From CBDFGE01 sp965247055 (GTDB lineage: Bacteria; Chloroflexota; Dehalococcoidia; Lucifugimonadales; JAGWBF01), in NCBI GenBank assembly GCA_965247055.1, contig CBDFGE010000005.1, positions 248,001 through 312,000 on the forward strand: a DNA stretch of 64,000 nucleotides, written 5' to 3'. The notes beneath the pieces were generated by a model. That model saw only the letters and a list, made by a program, of their open reading frames with translations, did no database searches and was not told the origin of the DNA. Position numbers and translations under genes: made by a program. Positions 34,228-43,939 of the stretch are shown piece after piece. Each line of letters opens with the position of its first letter. Within the stretch, counting starts at the first letter, position 1.

Positions 34228-35532
34228 TCAGTCCGTCGCCGTAGATGCCTGCAAGGTGCCCTGGGGCTGGTGCTTGACGGAGTACTTCCTCTCGCGGATG
34301 AGGAAGGACGCCAGGCTTGCGCCTATAAGCAGCAGCCCACAGATGCTGAAGGGGATGACATAAGACCCGGTGAGGTCGTAGACGACCCCCGCCAGAAGAA
34401 CGGATGTGGCGCCCCCTAGCTGGTGTCCCAGATAGGCGATGCCGGTGAGGGTACCCAGGTTTCTCAGTCCGTATATATCCGCGGTAAGGGAGATGGTCAG
34501 GGGCACCGTGGTGATCCATGTAAGGCCCGCTATACCGGCGAATCCCCACAGCGCCCAGGCGCCCGGGGCTAGTAGAAGCACGGCGTAGGCCGCGCCCCGC
34601 GTCGCATATACTGCGGCGAGCAAGTTTTTGCGGCCGAACTTGTCGGACAGGGCACTCACACCGATCACCCCCGCTACGTTGAGACCCATCATGAGGCCGA
34701 AGGCCAGGGCTGCGGTGGACCTGGAGAAGCCTTCTCCCTCGGCGTAGGGCACAAAGTGCATCGACATACCGACAGTTGTGAAGCCGCACACGGAGTAGGA
34801 GGCGAATAGCTGCCACATGGGAAGGGACCGGAAAGAGGCGTGCCATAACGGCCCTTCCAAGGGACCTCGGGCGGCTTGGGCCGTACCTGGATGACGTCCT
34901 TGTGGGGCTTTTGGGTCACCGTCGGGAAGGAGCCCCATACCGGCCGGGTCGTCCCTCAACAGCAGGAAGGACAAAGGCAGGGCCAGTACCAGCACGATAG
35001 CGCCCAGGACGGCCCAAGTGGTCCGCCAGCCGGCCAGGTCCATGAAGTATGCGGCAAAGGGTACCAGGACCATACCGCCCATTGACGCCCCGGCGGTGCT
35101 CAGTCCGAGAACGGTAGCCCGCCTGCGCCGGAACCACTTGGACAGCAGCGCGCCGGTGGTGATCACCGAGGCCCCGCTCATGGCCACGGACATGACGATG
35201 CTGTAGATGAGGACCAGGAGCAGTACGTGGAAGGTCAGGCTAAGCAGCACCGTGCAGATGCCTGCTAGGGCGATGCCGGAGAGGATCACAGCCCGGCCTC
35301 CCAGCCTGTCGTAGAGGCGCCCCAGGACCGGCTGGCTGAGCCCTCCCATGAGGGTGGCGGTGAAGAAGACCACGGACGTGGTAGACCGGTCCCAGCCGAA
35401 CTCGTTCTCCATGGGGACCACGAAGACGCCGAAACCGTTGCGCACGCCGATGGTCACAAAGGCGATGAAGAAGGTGACGGCAACGATGAACCACCCGTAG
35501 AACAGCTCGGGCCGGGATGCCATCTTGCCCAA
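34228..35532 (-). CDS. MFS transporter (OFA/monocarboxylate-like)
   Basis: 434 residues with twelve predicted membrane segments. The start YGWFIVAVTFFIAFVTIGVRNGFGVFVVPM is typical of the oxalate/formate antiporter and monocarboxylate transporter group, followed by the MFS loop GRLYDRLGGRAV after helix 2 and a second half with ALSDKFGRKNLLA. It is predicted to move small organic anions across the membrane. A TTGTGG-17-TAAGAT promoter candidate lies upstream, and a small membrane protein is coupled downstream. Confidence 0.88.
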   Translation of the reverse strand: MGKMASRPELFYGWFIVAVTFFIAFVTIGVRNGFGVFVVPMENEFGWDRSTTSVVFFTATLMGGLSQPVLGRLYDRLGGRAVILSGIALAGICTVLLSLTFHVLLLVLIYSIVMSVAMSGASVITTGALLSKWFRRRRATVLGLSTAGASMGGMVLVPFAAYFMDLAGWRTTWAVLGAIVLVLALPLSFLLLRDDPAGMGLLPDGDPKAPQGRHPGTAQAARGPLEGPLWHASFRSLPMWQLFASYSVCGFTTVGMSMHFVPYAEGEGFSRSTAALAFGLMMGLNVAGVIGVSALSDKFGRKNLLAAVYATRGAAYAVLLLAPGAWALWGFAGIAGLTWITTVPLTISLTADIYGLRNLGTLTGIAYLGHQLGGATSVLLAGVVYDLTGSYVIPFSICGLLLIGASLASFLIRERKYSVKHQPQGTLQASTATD

Positions 35533-35568
35533 TGTGCGGGCTCCTCTCCAGCGGGAGTGACCGAGGCA

Positions 35569-35597
35569 ATCTTAGCATGGGGAATTCCCTGCCACAA
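35569..35597 (-). promoter_or_regulatory. promoter candidate for the MFS gene
   Basis: Minus strand TTGTGG (35597-35592), 17-base spacer, TAAGAT (35574-35569); coding starts at 35532. Confidence 0.4.
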
Positions 35598-35695
35598 TCT
35601 AGATAGCTGGTCGGCGCGGGTTTCCTTGGGCCTCCGGTAGCACCCGGTACCCTCTCGGGCCGGGTGCCGCCTGGATTCGTGTGCTCCGGAGGGGA

Positions 35696-35701
35696 TATAA
35701 T
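35696..35701 (+). promoter_or_regulatory. -10 element before the VOC gene
   Basis: A perfect TATAAT lies 29 bases before the ATG at 35731; no good -35 box is seen at 16-18 bases. Confidence 0.4.
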
Positions 35702-35730
35702 GTCCCGATAACATAACCAGGGGGTAGACG

Positions 35731-36111
35731 ATGGCGACCAGAGGTCTGAAGCTGAATCACGTGAACCACGTAGTCACCATGGTGAAGGACACCAAGCGGA
35801 GCATGGAGTTCTATTGTGATTTCCTGGGTATAGGGCAGATCCCGAGTCAGGTGGACAACCCGAACATAACCTGGCTTCAGCTTCCCAGCGGGGTGATGCT
35901 GCACCTTATCGAGACGGAGGAGGCTCCGGCGCACCCGCCGAACATACATCACGCCTTCGAGGTCGAGGACTTCGACGCGGCCATGGCGGCGTTGCAGGAC
36001 AGGGGCATCGCGGTTGAGGCATCGGGTGTGCGCCACGATGGGCAGAGGTATCTATTTATGCGAGACCCCGACGGGAACCGGGTAGAGCTCTGTACCCCCT
36101 CCGGATTCTAG
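35731..36111 (+). CDS. VOC/glyoxalase-family protein
   Basis: 126 residues forming one vicinal-oxygen-chelate domain made of two beta-alpha-beta-beta-beta modules. LKLNHVNHVVTMVKDTKRSMEFYCDFLG opens the first, with the metal-ligand His in the first strand (NHV); the second has PPNIHHAFEVEDFDAAM and ends YLFMRDPDGNRVELC with the metal-binding Glu. Such enzymes include lyases, dioxygenases and epimerases; the substrate is unknown. An AGGGGG ribosome-binding site precedes the ATG. A perfect TATAAT lies upstream. Confidence 0.82.
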   Translation: MATRGLKLNHVNHVVTMVKDTKRSMEFYCDFLGIGQIPSQVDNPNITWLQLPSGVMLHLIETEEAPAHPPNIHHAFEVEDFDAAMAALQDRGIAVEASGVRHDGQRYLFMRDPDGNRVELCTPSGF

Positions 36112-36169
36112 ATGTCGCTCCCCTTGGGGTGCCACTCTTCGAAGGAAGCCAGCTCTTCTGAGAAGGGGG

Positions 36170-36599
36170 GTGACCCAGATGCGTCTTCTGGACAGGAATT
36201 TTCGGCGGCGGCTTCCCCAGTAACTCTTCCAGTGCGGGCTGGCCACGGCTTCCCTGATCGTGATACTTCTGTTCGAAGACGCACTGCTAGGGTAATCGGC
36301 GGCCACCTGGCGGCCGTTTTAGTGGGCTCGGCCCTTGCCGGCGTCCTGAACGTGCCCCCCTCGAGCGCGTGGTGGAGGGATCCCGGTACATATCCGATCT
36401 GATGGCAGCCCTGTCCGTGGGCCTTAGCATCATGGTGATGGCGATGATGGACACGGAGCATCCTCCAGCCGCGGGCACGGCGTTGGGGTCGATAATCCCG
36501 GGCTGGAGCTGGTCGGCGGTGGTGTTCATAATAAGCAGCGCCGTCGTCCTCTCGCTGATACGGATCATCCTGCGGCCCAGGCTGGTAAACCTTCTGTGA
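36170..36599 (+). pseudogene. HPP-family membrane protein remnant
   Basis: Recognisable HPP pieces occur in three frames: GLATASLIVILLFEDALLG (about 36230-36290), then RVIGGHLAAVLVGSALAGVL, then from 36369 DLMAALSVGLSIMVMAMM and the signature DTEHPPAAGTALGSIIPG to 36599. One break coincides with a run of six C near 36355-36360. The N-terminal third is not recoverable. HPP proteins are four-helix membrane proteins, some of them nitrite transporters. Decay or sequencing error cannot be separated, but two breaks favour decay. Confidence 0.7.
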
Positions 36600-36623
36600 G
36601 GCTAACGTTCCTGGGCGGCGGAG

Positions 36624-38132
36624 CTAGCTGTGCCCGGCCTGGTGGCTTCCGGGATGGGAGTGCGACTCCTCCAGCTCCCTCCGGTCGGCCCTCATCGCCA
36701 GGGCCGGCAGTATAGCAAGCAGTGCCGCGGCCCCCGCGATGCGGAAAAAGTCGTGGAACAGGTCGAGACCCGCGGCGGCAAGCTGGGCGGTGTACTCCTC
36801 CTGTCGGGTGCGTAAGGCCTCGGCCGCCTCCCCTGGGATACGCACGGGAAACTCCAGCCCGGCGGTGAGTATCTGGAACTGCTCCATTCCCCAGGCGGCC
36901 AGGGCCGCCAGCCCCAGCGCCATGCCGATCATCCGAGACACGGTGACCAGGGAGGCCGCGGTCCCCCGGTAGTCCTCCCCGGCGGAGCTGAGGGCGCGGG
37001 TCATAATGGGAGCGTTGTTAAGTCCGAACCCGATCCCCACCGTGACCAGGTGGAGAGTAAGCCACGGCTCGGCGATGTCCAGCTCCCAGGTGCTAAGCAA
37101 AAATAGCCCCAGGGCGCTGAGGGCAAGGCCGGCGATGGCCACGGGCCGGATGCCGACGAAGGCCAGCAGGTAGCCCCCGGCGATGGCGCCCACCGGGATA
37201 GCAGCCGTCATCCTCATCAGCCACCATGCTCCCGTAAGGGGGTCTTTGCCCATCACCGTGGCCGCCGTCAGCGGCACGGTCACCATGGCGATGATGAGTG
37301 CCACCCCTTCCAGGAGCTGGGTCAGGTTCGCGGTCAGGAAGGCCCGGGAGCGGAACAGGAGGGGAGTCAGCAGGGGCTGCAACGTCCGCCGTTCCAGCAT
37401 CACCAGGACCAGCGCCAGCGCCAACGCCGGAGCCCCGATGAGGAACGGTGCTGGGGAAGAGAGGCTGAATAGCCCCTGCCGGGACAGGGCCAGGGACAGG
37501 GTGAGCAGAGTCACGGCCAGCAAAGCGCCGCCCAGGTAGTCGACCCGCATGTCCCGCCGGCGCTGGTTGGGCATCCAAAGGAGCGCCAGGAAGAGGAGGG
37601 CGCCCTGGGGCACGTTGAGCCAGAAAATCCACCGCCAGCTGGACATCTCGATGATGGCGCCTCCGTACGCCGGGCCCAGCATGGCGCCCGCCTCCGCCGA
37701 GGCGACGACGATGGCGAGGGCCATGCCCCGCTGGCGGGGGGCAAGGACGGTGCTGGCGATGGCCGTGCCGATGGCCACGGTGGCGCCGCCACCCACCGCC
37801 TGCACCACCCGGGCGCCGACCATCCACTCGAGGCTGGGAGAGACGGCTACGAGAATGGTCCCTGTGACGAAGATGACCAGGGAGGCCTGGTATACCCGGG
37901 GGTACCCGTAGACGTCGCCCAGGCGTCCCATCAGCGGCATAGCGCCGGTATAACCGATCAGGAAGGCGGTGATGATCCACGAGGCCCGGTCCAGCTCGGT
38001 AACCGGGACTTTCAAGTCTACCATCACCTGGGGCAGAGCGGTGACGACCACGGTCTGATCGAGGGCCGTCACGAAGGCGCCCAGCCCGATGACCATCAGG
38101 ACCAGCGGGGCCGGCATCGGATGTCGCGCCAC
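36624..38132 (-). CDS. DHA2-type MFS exporter (EmrB/QacA-like, 14 helices)
   Basis: 502 residues with about fourteen membrane segments. Family motifs: FVTALDQTVVVTALPQVM in helix 1, GRLGDVYGYPRVYQASLVIF after helix 2, GARVVQAVGGGATVAIG and GPAYGGAIIEMSSWRWIFWLNVPQG in helix 5 (antiporter motif). It is predicted to export lipophilic compounds by proton antiport. Upstream on the same strand lies an LppX/LprG-type lipoprotein gene (130-base gap), the same pair as the mycobacterial lipid exporter Rv1410c (P55) with LprG, so lipid export is a reasonable inference. Confidence 0.9.
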   Translation of the reverse strand: MARHPMPAPLVLMVIGLGAFVTALDQTVVVTALPQVMVDLKVPVTELDRASWIITAFLIGYTGAMPLMGRLGDVYGYPRVYQASLVIFVTGTILVAVSPSLEWMVGARVVQAVGGGATVAIGTAIASTVLAPRQRGMALAIVVASAEAGAMLGPAYGGAIIEMSSWRWIFWLNVPQGALLFLALLWMPNQRRRDMRVDYLGGALLAVTLLTLSLALSRQGLFSLSSPAPFLIGAPALALALVLVMLERRTLQPLLTPLLFRSRAFLTANLTQLLEGVALIIAMVTVPLTAATVMGKDPLTGAWWLMRMTAAIPVGAIAGGYLLAFVGIRPVAIAGLALSALGLFLLSTWELDIAEPWLTLHLVTVGIGFGLNNAPIMTRALSSAGEDYRGTAASLVTVSRMIGMALGLAALAAWGMEQFQILTAGLEFPVRIPGEAAEALRTRQEEYTAQLAAAGLDLFHDFFRIAGAAALLAILPALAMRADRRELEESHSHPGSHQAGHS

Positions 38133-38262
38133 GGGGGCCCTTATCGCCTAGCCTGGAGTATCTTCATTTCCAGCGTCGCGCAAGGCCATGTCAAAGGTCT
38201 GGTAGTCCTGACATCTCCCCGAATACCAGCTCCTCCACGAATGTCGCTATAGCGCCCATACA

Positions 38263-39093
38263 TTACCGGGCGTCTGCCCCTTCAGACAGCGGTTCGACGC
38301 CTGGGGGCAGGGCGATCTCCACAGGCCCGTCGAACCGGTACAGGCTAAGCACCCGCACCACGTCGGTGCGGTCGCTGGACAGCACCTGGCCCTCTATCCG
38401 TACCTTCCGGAGCAGCGCCTGGTCCTGCCCTATCCACAGCTCCAGTCCCACGGTGTGGCCCTCGTCTGCGGCGGGTATGAGGGTGCCCAGGCTCTCGGAC
38501 TGGACCGTTCCCTTGACCCGCCACGACAGGACCCCATCCACCACCCCGGTGCCGGCGAAGACCGGGTCCTCCAGGGCGCGGATTATGCCGCCGAGGGTGC
38601 GTCCCAGGTCGGCGAAGTCAAAGGGCAGGCTGTCCATGGCCATTGGTATCCACCTGTCCCTGCTAACGAAATCTGTATGATACGCCCGGTCTTCCACCAC
38701 CACCAGGTCTATCTCTAGAAAGGTCCGGGGCAGGGAGGATATCGCCTCTACCCTGAGGGAGAACCTGTCGGGCATGTTCACCTGGCCCTCCACCAGAGAG
38801 AGCTGGACCCCGGGGAAGAGCTGGGAAGAGCCTGTGCCCTCGTGCTCCAGGGTGAATCCCGCGGTGTCCAGGAGTAGCATCCGAGCGTTCGACCTCTCTA
38901 TTGCCTGGCGCGGCGTGGGTGTCTGGGTTGGCTCGGACACGGGAGTAGCCGGGGGGGCGGCGCCGCACGATATGGTGAACAGCAGGCCTGGAGCAATGAG
39001 GGCGTACCATATCATGACGCGGCCCAGGGGCGCGAAGCGGGTCGTTAGCCACCTCGGAGCCCGAGCGTGTCTCGCCGGGAGGGTTCGTGGCAT
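38263..39093 (-). CDS. LppX/LprAFG-family lipoprotein
   Basis: 276 residues as drawn; Met27 (IWYALIAPGLLFTISC) may be the true start, since it directly precedes the hydrophobic segment and lipobox (TISC). A proline/threonine linker follows (TPVSEPTQTPTPRQA). The domain then has the LppX/LprG half-barrel pattern: AGFTLEHEGTG, VEGQVNMPDRFSLRVEA, LEIDLVVVEDRAYHTDF and KGTVQSESLGTLIP, ending in DGPVEIALPPGVEPL. Mycobacterial members carry acylated lipids in a hydrophobic cavity. Here it sits between a beta-propeller gene (nine-base gap) and a DHA2 exporter, consistent with lipid extraction and export. Confidence 0.82.
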   Translation of the reverse strand: MPRTLPARHARAPRWLTTRFAPLGRVMIWYALIAPGLLFTISCGAAPPATPVSEPTQTPTPRQAIERSNARMLLLDTAGFTLEHEGTGSSQLFPGVQLSLVEGQVNMPDRFSLRVEAISSLPRTFLEIDLVVVEDRAYHTDFVSRDRWIPMAMDSLPFDFADLGRTLGGIIRALEDPVFAGTGVVDGVLSWRVKGTVQSESLGTLIPAADEGHTVGLELWIGQDQALLRKVRIEGQVLSSDRTDVVRVLSLYRFDGPVEIALPPGVEPLSEGADAR

Positions 39094-39102
39094 ACCCTGC
39101 TC

Positions 39103-40323
39103 CTACCCCCAGGACCAGGTGGCGAACTGGCTGGTGGCGATCTCCCTGGGGGTGGGGCTTTCGCCCACGTCCACCACGTATACTTTGTCCGCCTCGGGTG
39201 AGCCACCATTTCTGCCTGCTGGACTGGGGGGACCCAGGGTACCGCTGAACACGATCTGAGAGCTATCCGGCGACCAGAGTCGACCGGAGTAGGCGTACTG
39301 GTCGAAGAATGTGATCATGGTCAGCAGCTCCGGCGAGGGCAGGAACTCCACCAAGTCCGCCGGCTTGCCCCCCGATCTGGGTACGAATCTCCATGCGAAG
39401 GTGCGGCGGTCGGGGTCGTAAGAGACGTACAGGATCCCCTCGCCGTCGGGAGACCAGAAGAAGGCAATCAGCGGCTCGTCCACCAGGCGTTGTCGGTTGC
39501 CCCCGTCGCTGCTGACCAGCGTAAGCTGCCCATAGGCGGACGGCCGGGAGTCGACGGTATCGGCGACGGCGATCTCGCTGCGGGTGGGAGACCACAGGAA
39601 GGCCGACGAGTCCCCGACACTCAGAACAGGCCTGGGCTTCCCCGGCCGGTCTCCTGTGTCGCCCACATAGAGAGCTGCGCCCCCGTCCTCCTGGTCGACG
39701 TAAGCCAGCTCGCTCCCGTCACGGGAGAGTCCTGGAGCCTTGAACTCGCCTGCCATCGTCCCCAGCGAACGGAGTGGTCCGGTCTCACCATCCTCCACTG
39801 ATGCCAGCAGCAGCTCGTCTCCTCGGTGGACCAGTAGGGCCTTACCACTATTGCCCCAGGTGTAGTAAAGGGGCCCCCGATCTATCAAAGGCACGGGTCC
39901 CACGCCCGCGTCGAGGTCGGCCATATACAGGACGAGTCCGGTCCGAGTAGACGCGATAAAGGTCAGGTGCACGCTATCCGGGGCCCAGTATATGTAGTGC
40001 GGAACACCCTGGGCTACGGGTACGGCGCCGGGCTCAGACTCATATGCCGTCGTAACCTTCCGGCTGGCGATGTCCACCACGTCCAGGGCGAAGGATAGGC
40101 CTGCTGCTTCGGCGGTGACACGGGAGGCCGCCAGCTTATTGCCGTCGGGCGACCAGGTAGGCCAGGTGTAAAAGACGCGGAGACCATGGCCCCGGGCCAG
40201 CACGTGGCCCTCGAAAGTGCTCCTGAGGCCGGTGGATGTGAGCCTGCGGGAGTCGCTGCCATCGGGCCGTATCGTGAAGACGTTCCCGTCCGGTCCGACG
40301 TAGGCGATGCGGTTCAGTGTCAC
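39103..40323 (-). CDS. TolB/WD40-like beta-propeller protein
   Basis: 406 residues with repeated propeller blades: DGNVFTIRPDGSDSRRLT, YTWPTWSPDGNKLAAS, YIYWAPDSVHLTFIA, LSRDGSELAYVDQE, FLWSPTRSEIAVAD, FFWSPDGEGILYVS and RLWSPDSSQIVFSG, each about 45-60 residues. No signal peptide is visible at the chosen start, so either the start lies upstream or the protein is cytoplasmic. It precedes the LprG-type lipoprotein gene by nine bases on the same strand and is probably the first gene of a three-gene operon. Ligand or partner unknown. Confidence 0.75.
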   Translation of the reverse strand: MTLNRIAYVGPDGNVFTIRPDGSDSRRLTSTGLRSTFEGHVLARGHGLRVFYTWPTWSPDGNKLAASRVTAEAAGLSFALDVVDIASRKVTTAYESEPGAVPVAQGVPHYIYWAPDSVHLTFIASTRTGLVLYMADLDAGVGPVPLIDRGPLYYTWGNSGKALLVHRGDELLLASVEDGETGPLRSLGTMAGEFKAPGLSRDGSELAYVDQEDGGAALYVGDTGDRPGKPRPVLSVGDSSAFLWSPTRSEIAVADTVDSRPSAYGQLTLVSSDGGNRQRLVDEPLIAFFWSPDGEGILYVSYDPDRRTFAWRFVPRSGGKPADLVEFLPSPELLTMITFFDQYAYSGRLWSPDSSQIVFSGTLGPPSPAGRNGGSPEADKVYVVDVGESPTPREIATSQFATWSWG

Positions 40324-40446
40324 CCGGCCCTCCTGCGGCGAAGGCGCTGGCGCCTCTCTGGTGGCCTTCTGCCCATGGCCGGGCGGGCCGGCTCCATCGC
40401 CAGCCGGTTCCTGCGCGTCGGGATAGAGTACTGCATCCTGGTGACC

Positions 40447-41488
40447 CTAAAGAGGCAGGTGTATGGCCCGGCCCGTCTGGGCGCTGCGTGTGACGGCCTC
40501 GGTGAACTCCATGTAAGCTACTCCCACCTCGAAGGGGGTGTGAGTCACCCTCTCAAGTCCGCGGATAGCGTTGATGAACTCCTCTTCCACCCGCCAGCTG
40601 CCCTGCTTTTCCGGCGGAACCGGTATCTCCGTGAGCCGGCTATCGCCGCGCCGGCCACCATATAGCGCCAGCGAGGGAGGGCCCTCCAGGCGTAAGGTCC
40701 CCTGGGTGCCGTAGAGCCACACTTCGGCATCCGCGGCCAATCCGGTGACGGCACTGAACCGCAAATGCGCCTGCGCACCGCTGGCCAGATCGCAGAGGAT
40801 GTCCACGTGGTCCGGTACAGTTAGCGTCTGAAGCTCTCCCCGCTCGTTGCGGCGGCTTCGTACGCACACCTTGGATAGCCCTGACTTCGGAGGCAGGGCC
40901 CGCCCATCGCATCAGGGCCTCGTACCAGATGCCCATATTCAGGATGTTAAACCCGCTCAGGTCCCGGTCCTGGCGCCAGGCGACGGGGCTCTGGGCGTCG
41001 ACGAAGCTGGTCTGCGCCGCCCGCACGTCGATGGCCAGAAGATCGCCCAGGTAGCCGCCGGCGATGTGCTCCTGAATAGTCCGGTCGACCTTGAATCTAA
41101 GGGGCGATGGTACGATCTGGGTGACCAGGTGAGGTCTACGCCTGGCCGCCGCGAGCATGGCATGGGCCTCCTGGGCATTCATCGCCATTCGGGCCTCGCA
41201 GAGGACGTGCTTGCCGTTCTCCAGGGCGGCCAGGGTCACCGGGCAGTGCATGTAGGGCCAGGTGCCGATACAGATGGCGTCGGTGTCATCAGCTTTCACC
41301 AGGTCCAGCCAGCTGTCGTATACCCGGGGAATCTCGAACTGGCCCGCCACCCTCTCGCTGGACTCCCGGCTGCGGTTGCACACGCTGACTATCTCTACCC
41401 CATCCACCGCGCGAAGCCCGGGGATATGCCTGACGCGGGTGTTGTTGCCCGCGCCCACGATGCCGACCCGGACGATGCCACCGGCCAT
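40447..41488 (-). pseudogene. Gfo/Idh/MocA-family oxidoreductase, frameshifted
   Basis: From ATG 41488 (AGGAG six bases upstream) the frame gives a Rossmann N-terminus, VRVGIVGAGNNTRVRHIPGL, the family motif GKHVLCEARMAMNAQEAHAM and NILNMGIWYEALMRW. Near 40875 the frame is lost at a GGG and the C-terminal half continues in the next frame: SKVCVRSRRNERGELQTL, VPDHVDILCDLA, LYGTQGTLRLEG and FEVGVAYMEFTEAV, ending 40447. The whole would be about 346 residues. Note EAR in place of the usual EKP, which carries the catalytic lysine; this alone makes catalysis doubtful. A promoter sits at 41522-41550. Confidence 0.8.
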
Positions 41489-41521
41489 AGCTATACTCCT
41501 GCATCGAGGTCGCTTGCGTCG

Positions 41522-41550
41522 ATTATAGGCATGCCTGGTACAATAGTCCA
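41522..41550 (-). promoter_or_regulatory. promoter of the Gfo/Idh/MocA gene
   Basis: Minus strand TGGACT (41550-41545), 17-base spacer, TATAAT (41527-41522); leader of about 27 bases. Confidence 0.55.
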
Positions 41551-41651
41551 TACTTCCCCAGATGCTGCGGTATCGTTGACACCGCCTCGGACGGGGGATA
41601 GAGTGGACCCGGACGGTCCCGATAGGACAGAGTCGATTCGAGGGTGGGAAG

Positions 41652-42125
41652 ATGGCGACCGCGCCGGAGCAAGAAGACCAGGACGGGCGAATCAAGGAGA
41701 GGCGGGGCCGTCTTCGGAGCTTCCTGGGAGGCCGTCCTGGCGGGGCCCCTACCAGGGGCATCGACCACGTGGCCGTGTTCGCCCTCGACCTGGAGGCCAC
41801 CGCCAGGTTCTATACCGAGGTGATGGGTATGCGGGTAACCTCGGTGAGCCCCAACCGTGATGAGCCCCGCTCTACCCACATGACCGTGGACCTGGGTAAC
41901 GGGGCGAGCCTCGCCTTCTTCGACTTTCCCCACGTGGAGCGCCTGAAAGCCCCCGCCCCGGAGGGAGCCGGGGGCATGATGCATGTGGCCGTCCCCATCC
42001 CTCGGGACCGGTACGACGAGATCGAAGGGCGCCTGAAGGCGAGGGGAGTGGCGTATAGTCGCATAGGGGAGTCGGTGTACTTCAGGGACCCCAACGGCAT
42101 GGCAATGGAGCTGATGATTGGGTAG
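41652..42125 (+). CDS. VOC/glyoxalase-family protein
   Basis: 157 residues. After a polar 35-residue extension comes one VOC domain: RGIDHVAVFALDLEATARFYTEVMGM (His ligand in DHVAV), then GMMHVAVPIPRDRYDEIEGRL (second His) and SVYFRDPNGMAMELM with the Glu ligand. This His-His-Glu spacing fits metal-dependent glyoxalase or fosfomycin-resistance-type folds without identifying a substrate. It is divergent from the Gfo/Idh gene and lies 30 bases before the tartrate-type dehydrogenase, probably in one transcript with it. Confidence 0.8.
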   Translation: MATAPEQEDQDGRIKERRGRLRSFLGGRPGGAPTRGIDHVAVFALDLEATARFYTEVMGMRVTSVSPNRDEPRSTHMTVDLGNGASLAFFDFPHVERLKAPAPEGAGGMMHVAVPIPRDRYDEIEGRLKARGVAYSRIGESVYFRDPNGMAMELMIG

Positions 42126-42155
42126 GTAACCTCTTGGAGGGACCGGAGGTTGTCG

Positions 42156-43232
42156 ATGGCTGAATACAACCTGGCTCTGATCCCCGGGGACGGGATAGGT
42201 CCCGAGGTGGTGGCGGAGGCCAGAAAGGTGCTGGACGCCCTGGCGTCCCTCGACGGGGCCATGGGCTTTCATTACTCCCCATTCCCCTGGGGCTCCGACT
42301 ACTTCCGCGAGACGGGCCGGATGATGCCCGAGGATGGCTTGGACCAGCTGAGGCCCCACGACGCCATCCTCTTCGGGGCGGTGGGAGACCCCCACATCCC
42401 CGACCACGTCACCCTCCACGGGCTTATCCTTCCCATTCGAAGGGTCTTCGACCAGGGAATCTGCATGAGGCCGTCCTATCTATACGAGGGGGTGCGGTCT
42501 CCACTGGCGGGGGTCAAGCCTGGGCAGATCGACATGGTGGTGTTCCGGGAGAATGCCGAGGGGGAGTACGCCAGCGTGGGGGGCTTCCTATACCAGGGGA
42601 CCCACGAAGAGGTGGCGGTCCAGTCCAATGTGTTCACGCGCAGGGGCACCGAGAGGGTGATCAGGGCGGCCTTTGAGCACGCACGGAGGCGGGACAAGAA
42701 GCGGAAGGTGACCTCGGTGACGAAGTCCAACGCCATGGCCTACGGGATGGTGTTCTGGGACAGGGTGTTTCGAGAGGTCGCGGCCCAGTATCCGGACGTC
42801 GCCACCGAGTCGCTCCTGATGGACAGGGCGTGCATGGACTTTATCCGCTGGCCCGGCGAGTTCGACGTGGTGGTGGCCTCCAATCTATTCGGGGACATCC
42901 TCACCGACATAGGTGCGATTATTACCGGGAGCATGGGGCTGGCCCCCAGCGCCAACATCAACCCCGAGGGGCGGTACCCCTCTATGTTCGAGCCGGTCCA
43001 CGGCGCGGCCTTTGACATCACCGGCAAAGGGGTAGCCAACCCGCAGGCGGCCATCCTGGCCGCAGCGATGATGCTGGAGCACCTGGGTGAACCGGCTGCG
43101 GCCGCCAGGGTGAACATGGCCGTGGAGTCCGCGCTCCGGGATGGCAGGGTAAAGACACCGGACCTGGGAGGCAGTTCCACCACCTCCCAAGTTGGTGACG
43201 AGATAGTACGGCTCCTGTCCGTGGTCGAGTAG
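42156..43232 (+). CDS. tartrate/D-malate/isopropylmalate-type dehydrogenase
   Basis: 358 residues from ATG 42156, which has GGAGG six bases upstream; TTG 42150 abuts that site and is rejected. Beta-decarboxylating dehydrogenase motifs: LIPGDGIGPEVV, the substrate loop DPHIPDHVTLHGLILPIRR, FRENAEGEYA, TKSNAMAYGM, and SNLFGDILTDIGAIITGSMG. DHVTLHGLxLPIRR with FDQGICMRP is closer to tartrate dehydrogenase/decarboxylase and D-malate dehydrogenase than to LeuB, and no leuCD lie nearby. It would oxidise and decarboxylate a 2-hydroxy-acid with NAD. Its neighbours (VOC protein, molybdenum-hydroxylase subunits) suggest carbon catabolism. Confidence 0.85.
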   Translation: MAEYNLALIPGDGIGPEVVAEARKVLDALASLDGAMGFHYSPFPWGSDYFRETGRMMPEDGLDQLRPHDAILFGAVGDPHIPDHVTLHGLILPIRRVFDQGICMRPSYLYEGVRSPLAGVKPGQIDMVVFRENAEGEYASVGGFLYQGTHEEVAVQSNVFTRRGTERVIRAAFEHARRRDKKRKVTSVTKSNAMAYGMVFWDRVFREVAAQYPDVATESLLMDRACMDFIRWPGEFDVVVASNLFGDILTDIGAIITGSMGLAPSANINPEGRYPSMFEPVHGAAFDITGKGVANPQAAILAAAMMLEHLGEPAAAARVNMAVESALRDGRVKTPDLGGSSTTSQVGDEIVRLLSVVE

Positions 43233-43427
43233 TCCCCGGGAAGCGCCGCCGCCAGGCGTCAATTGACACCCCTGGGAGGCTGAAGTACAATTCTCCCAGT
43301 TCCCGTGGCCTGCTGTGGTCATCCAACGTCTCCGCTCCGGACTCGATGCGGTGGTGAAGCGCTGGGGGGCCGGGAGCACCCTAAGTAGCCCGAACTAGAG
43401 GCACGAAACACGACGGAGGTGAGACCG

Positions 43428-43889
<462 letters not shown>

Positions 43890-43939
43890 CACCCCGGGCC
43901 GAGCGGACAGGGTCCCACCCCGGCGCAAGGAGGTCCCAA

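Noticed and set aside
41523..42419. 298-residue minus-strand frame opposite the VOC and dehydrogenase genes
   Set aside because: Both plus-strand genes have conserved motifs; this frame has none.
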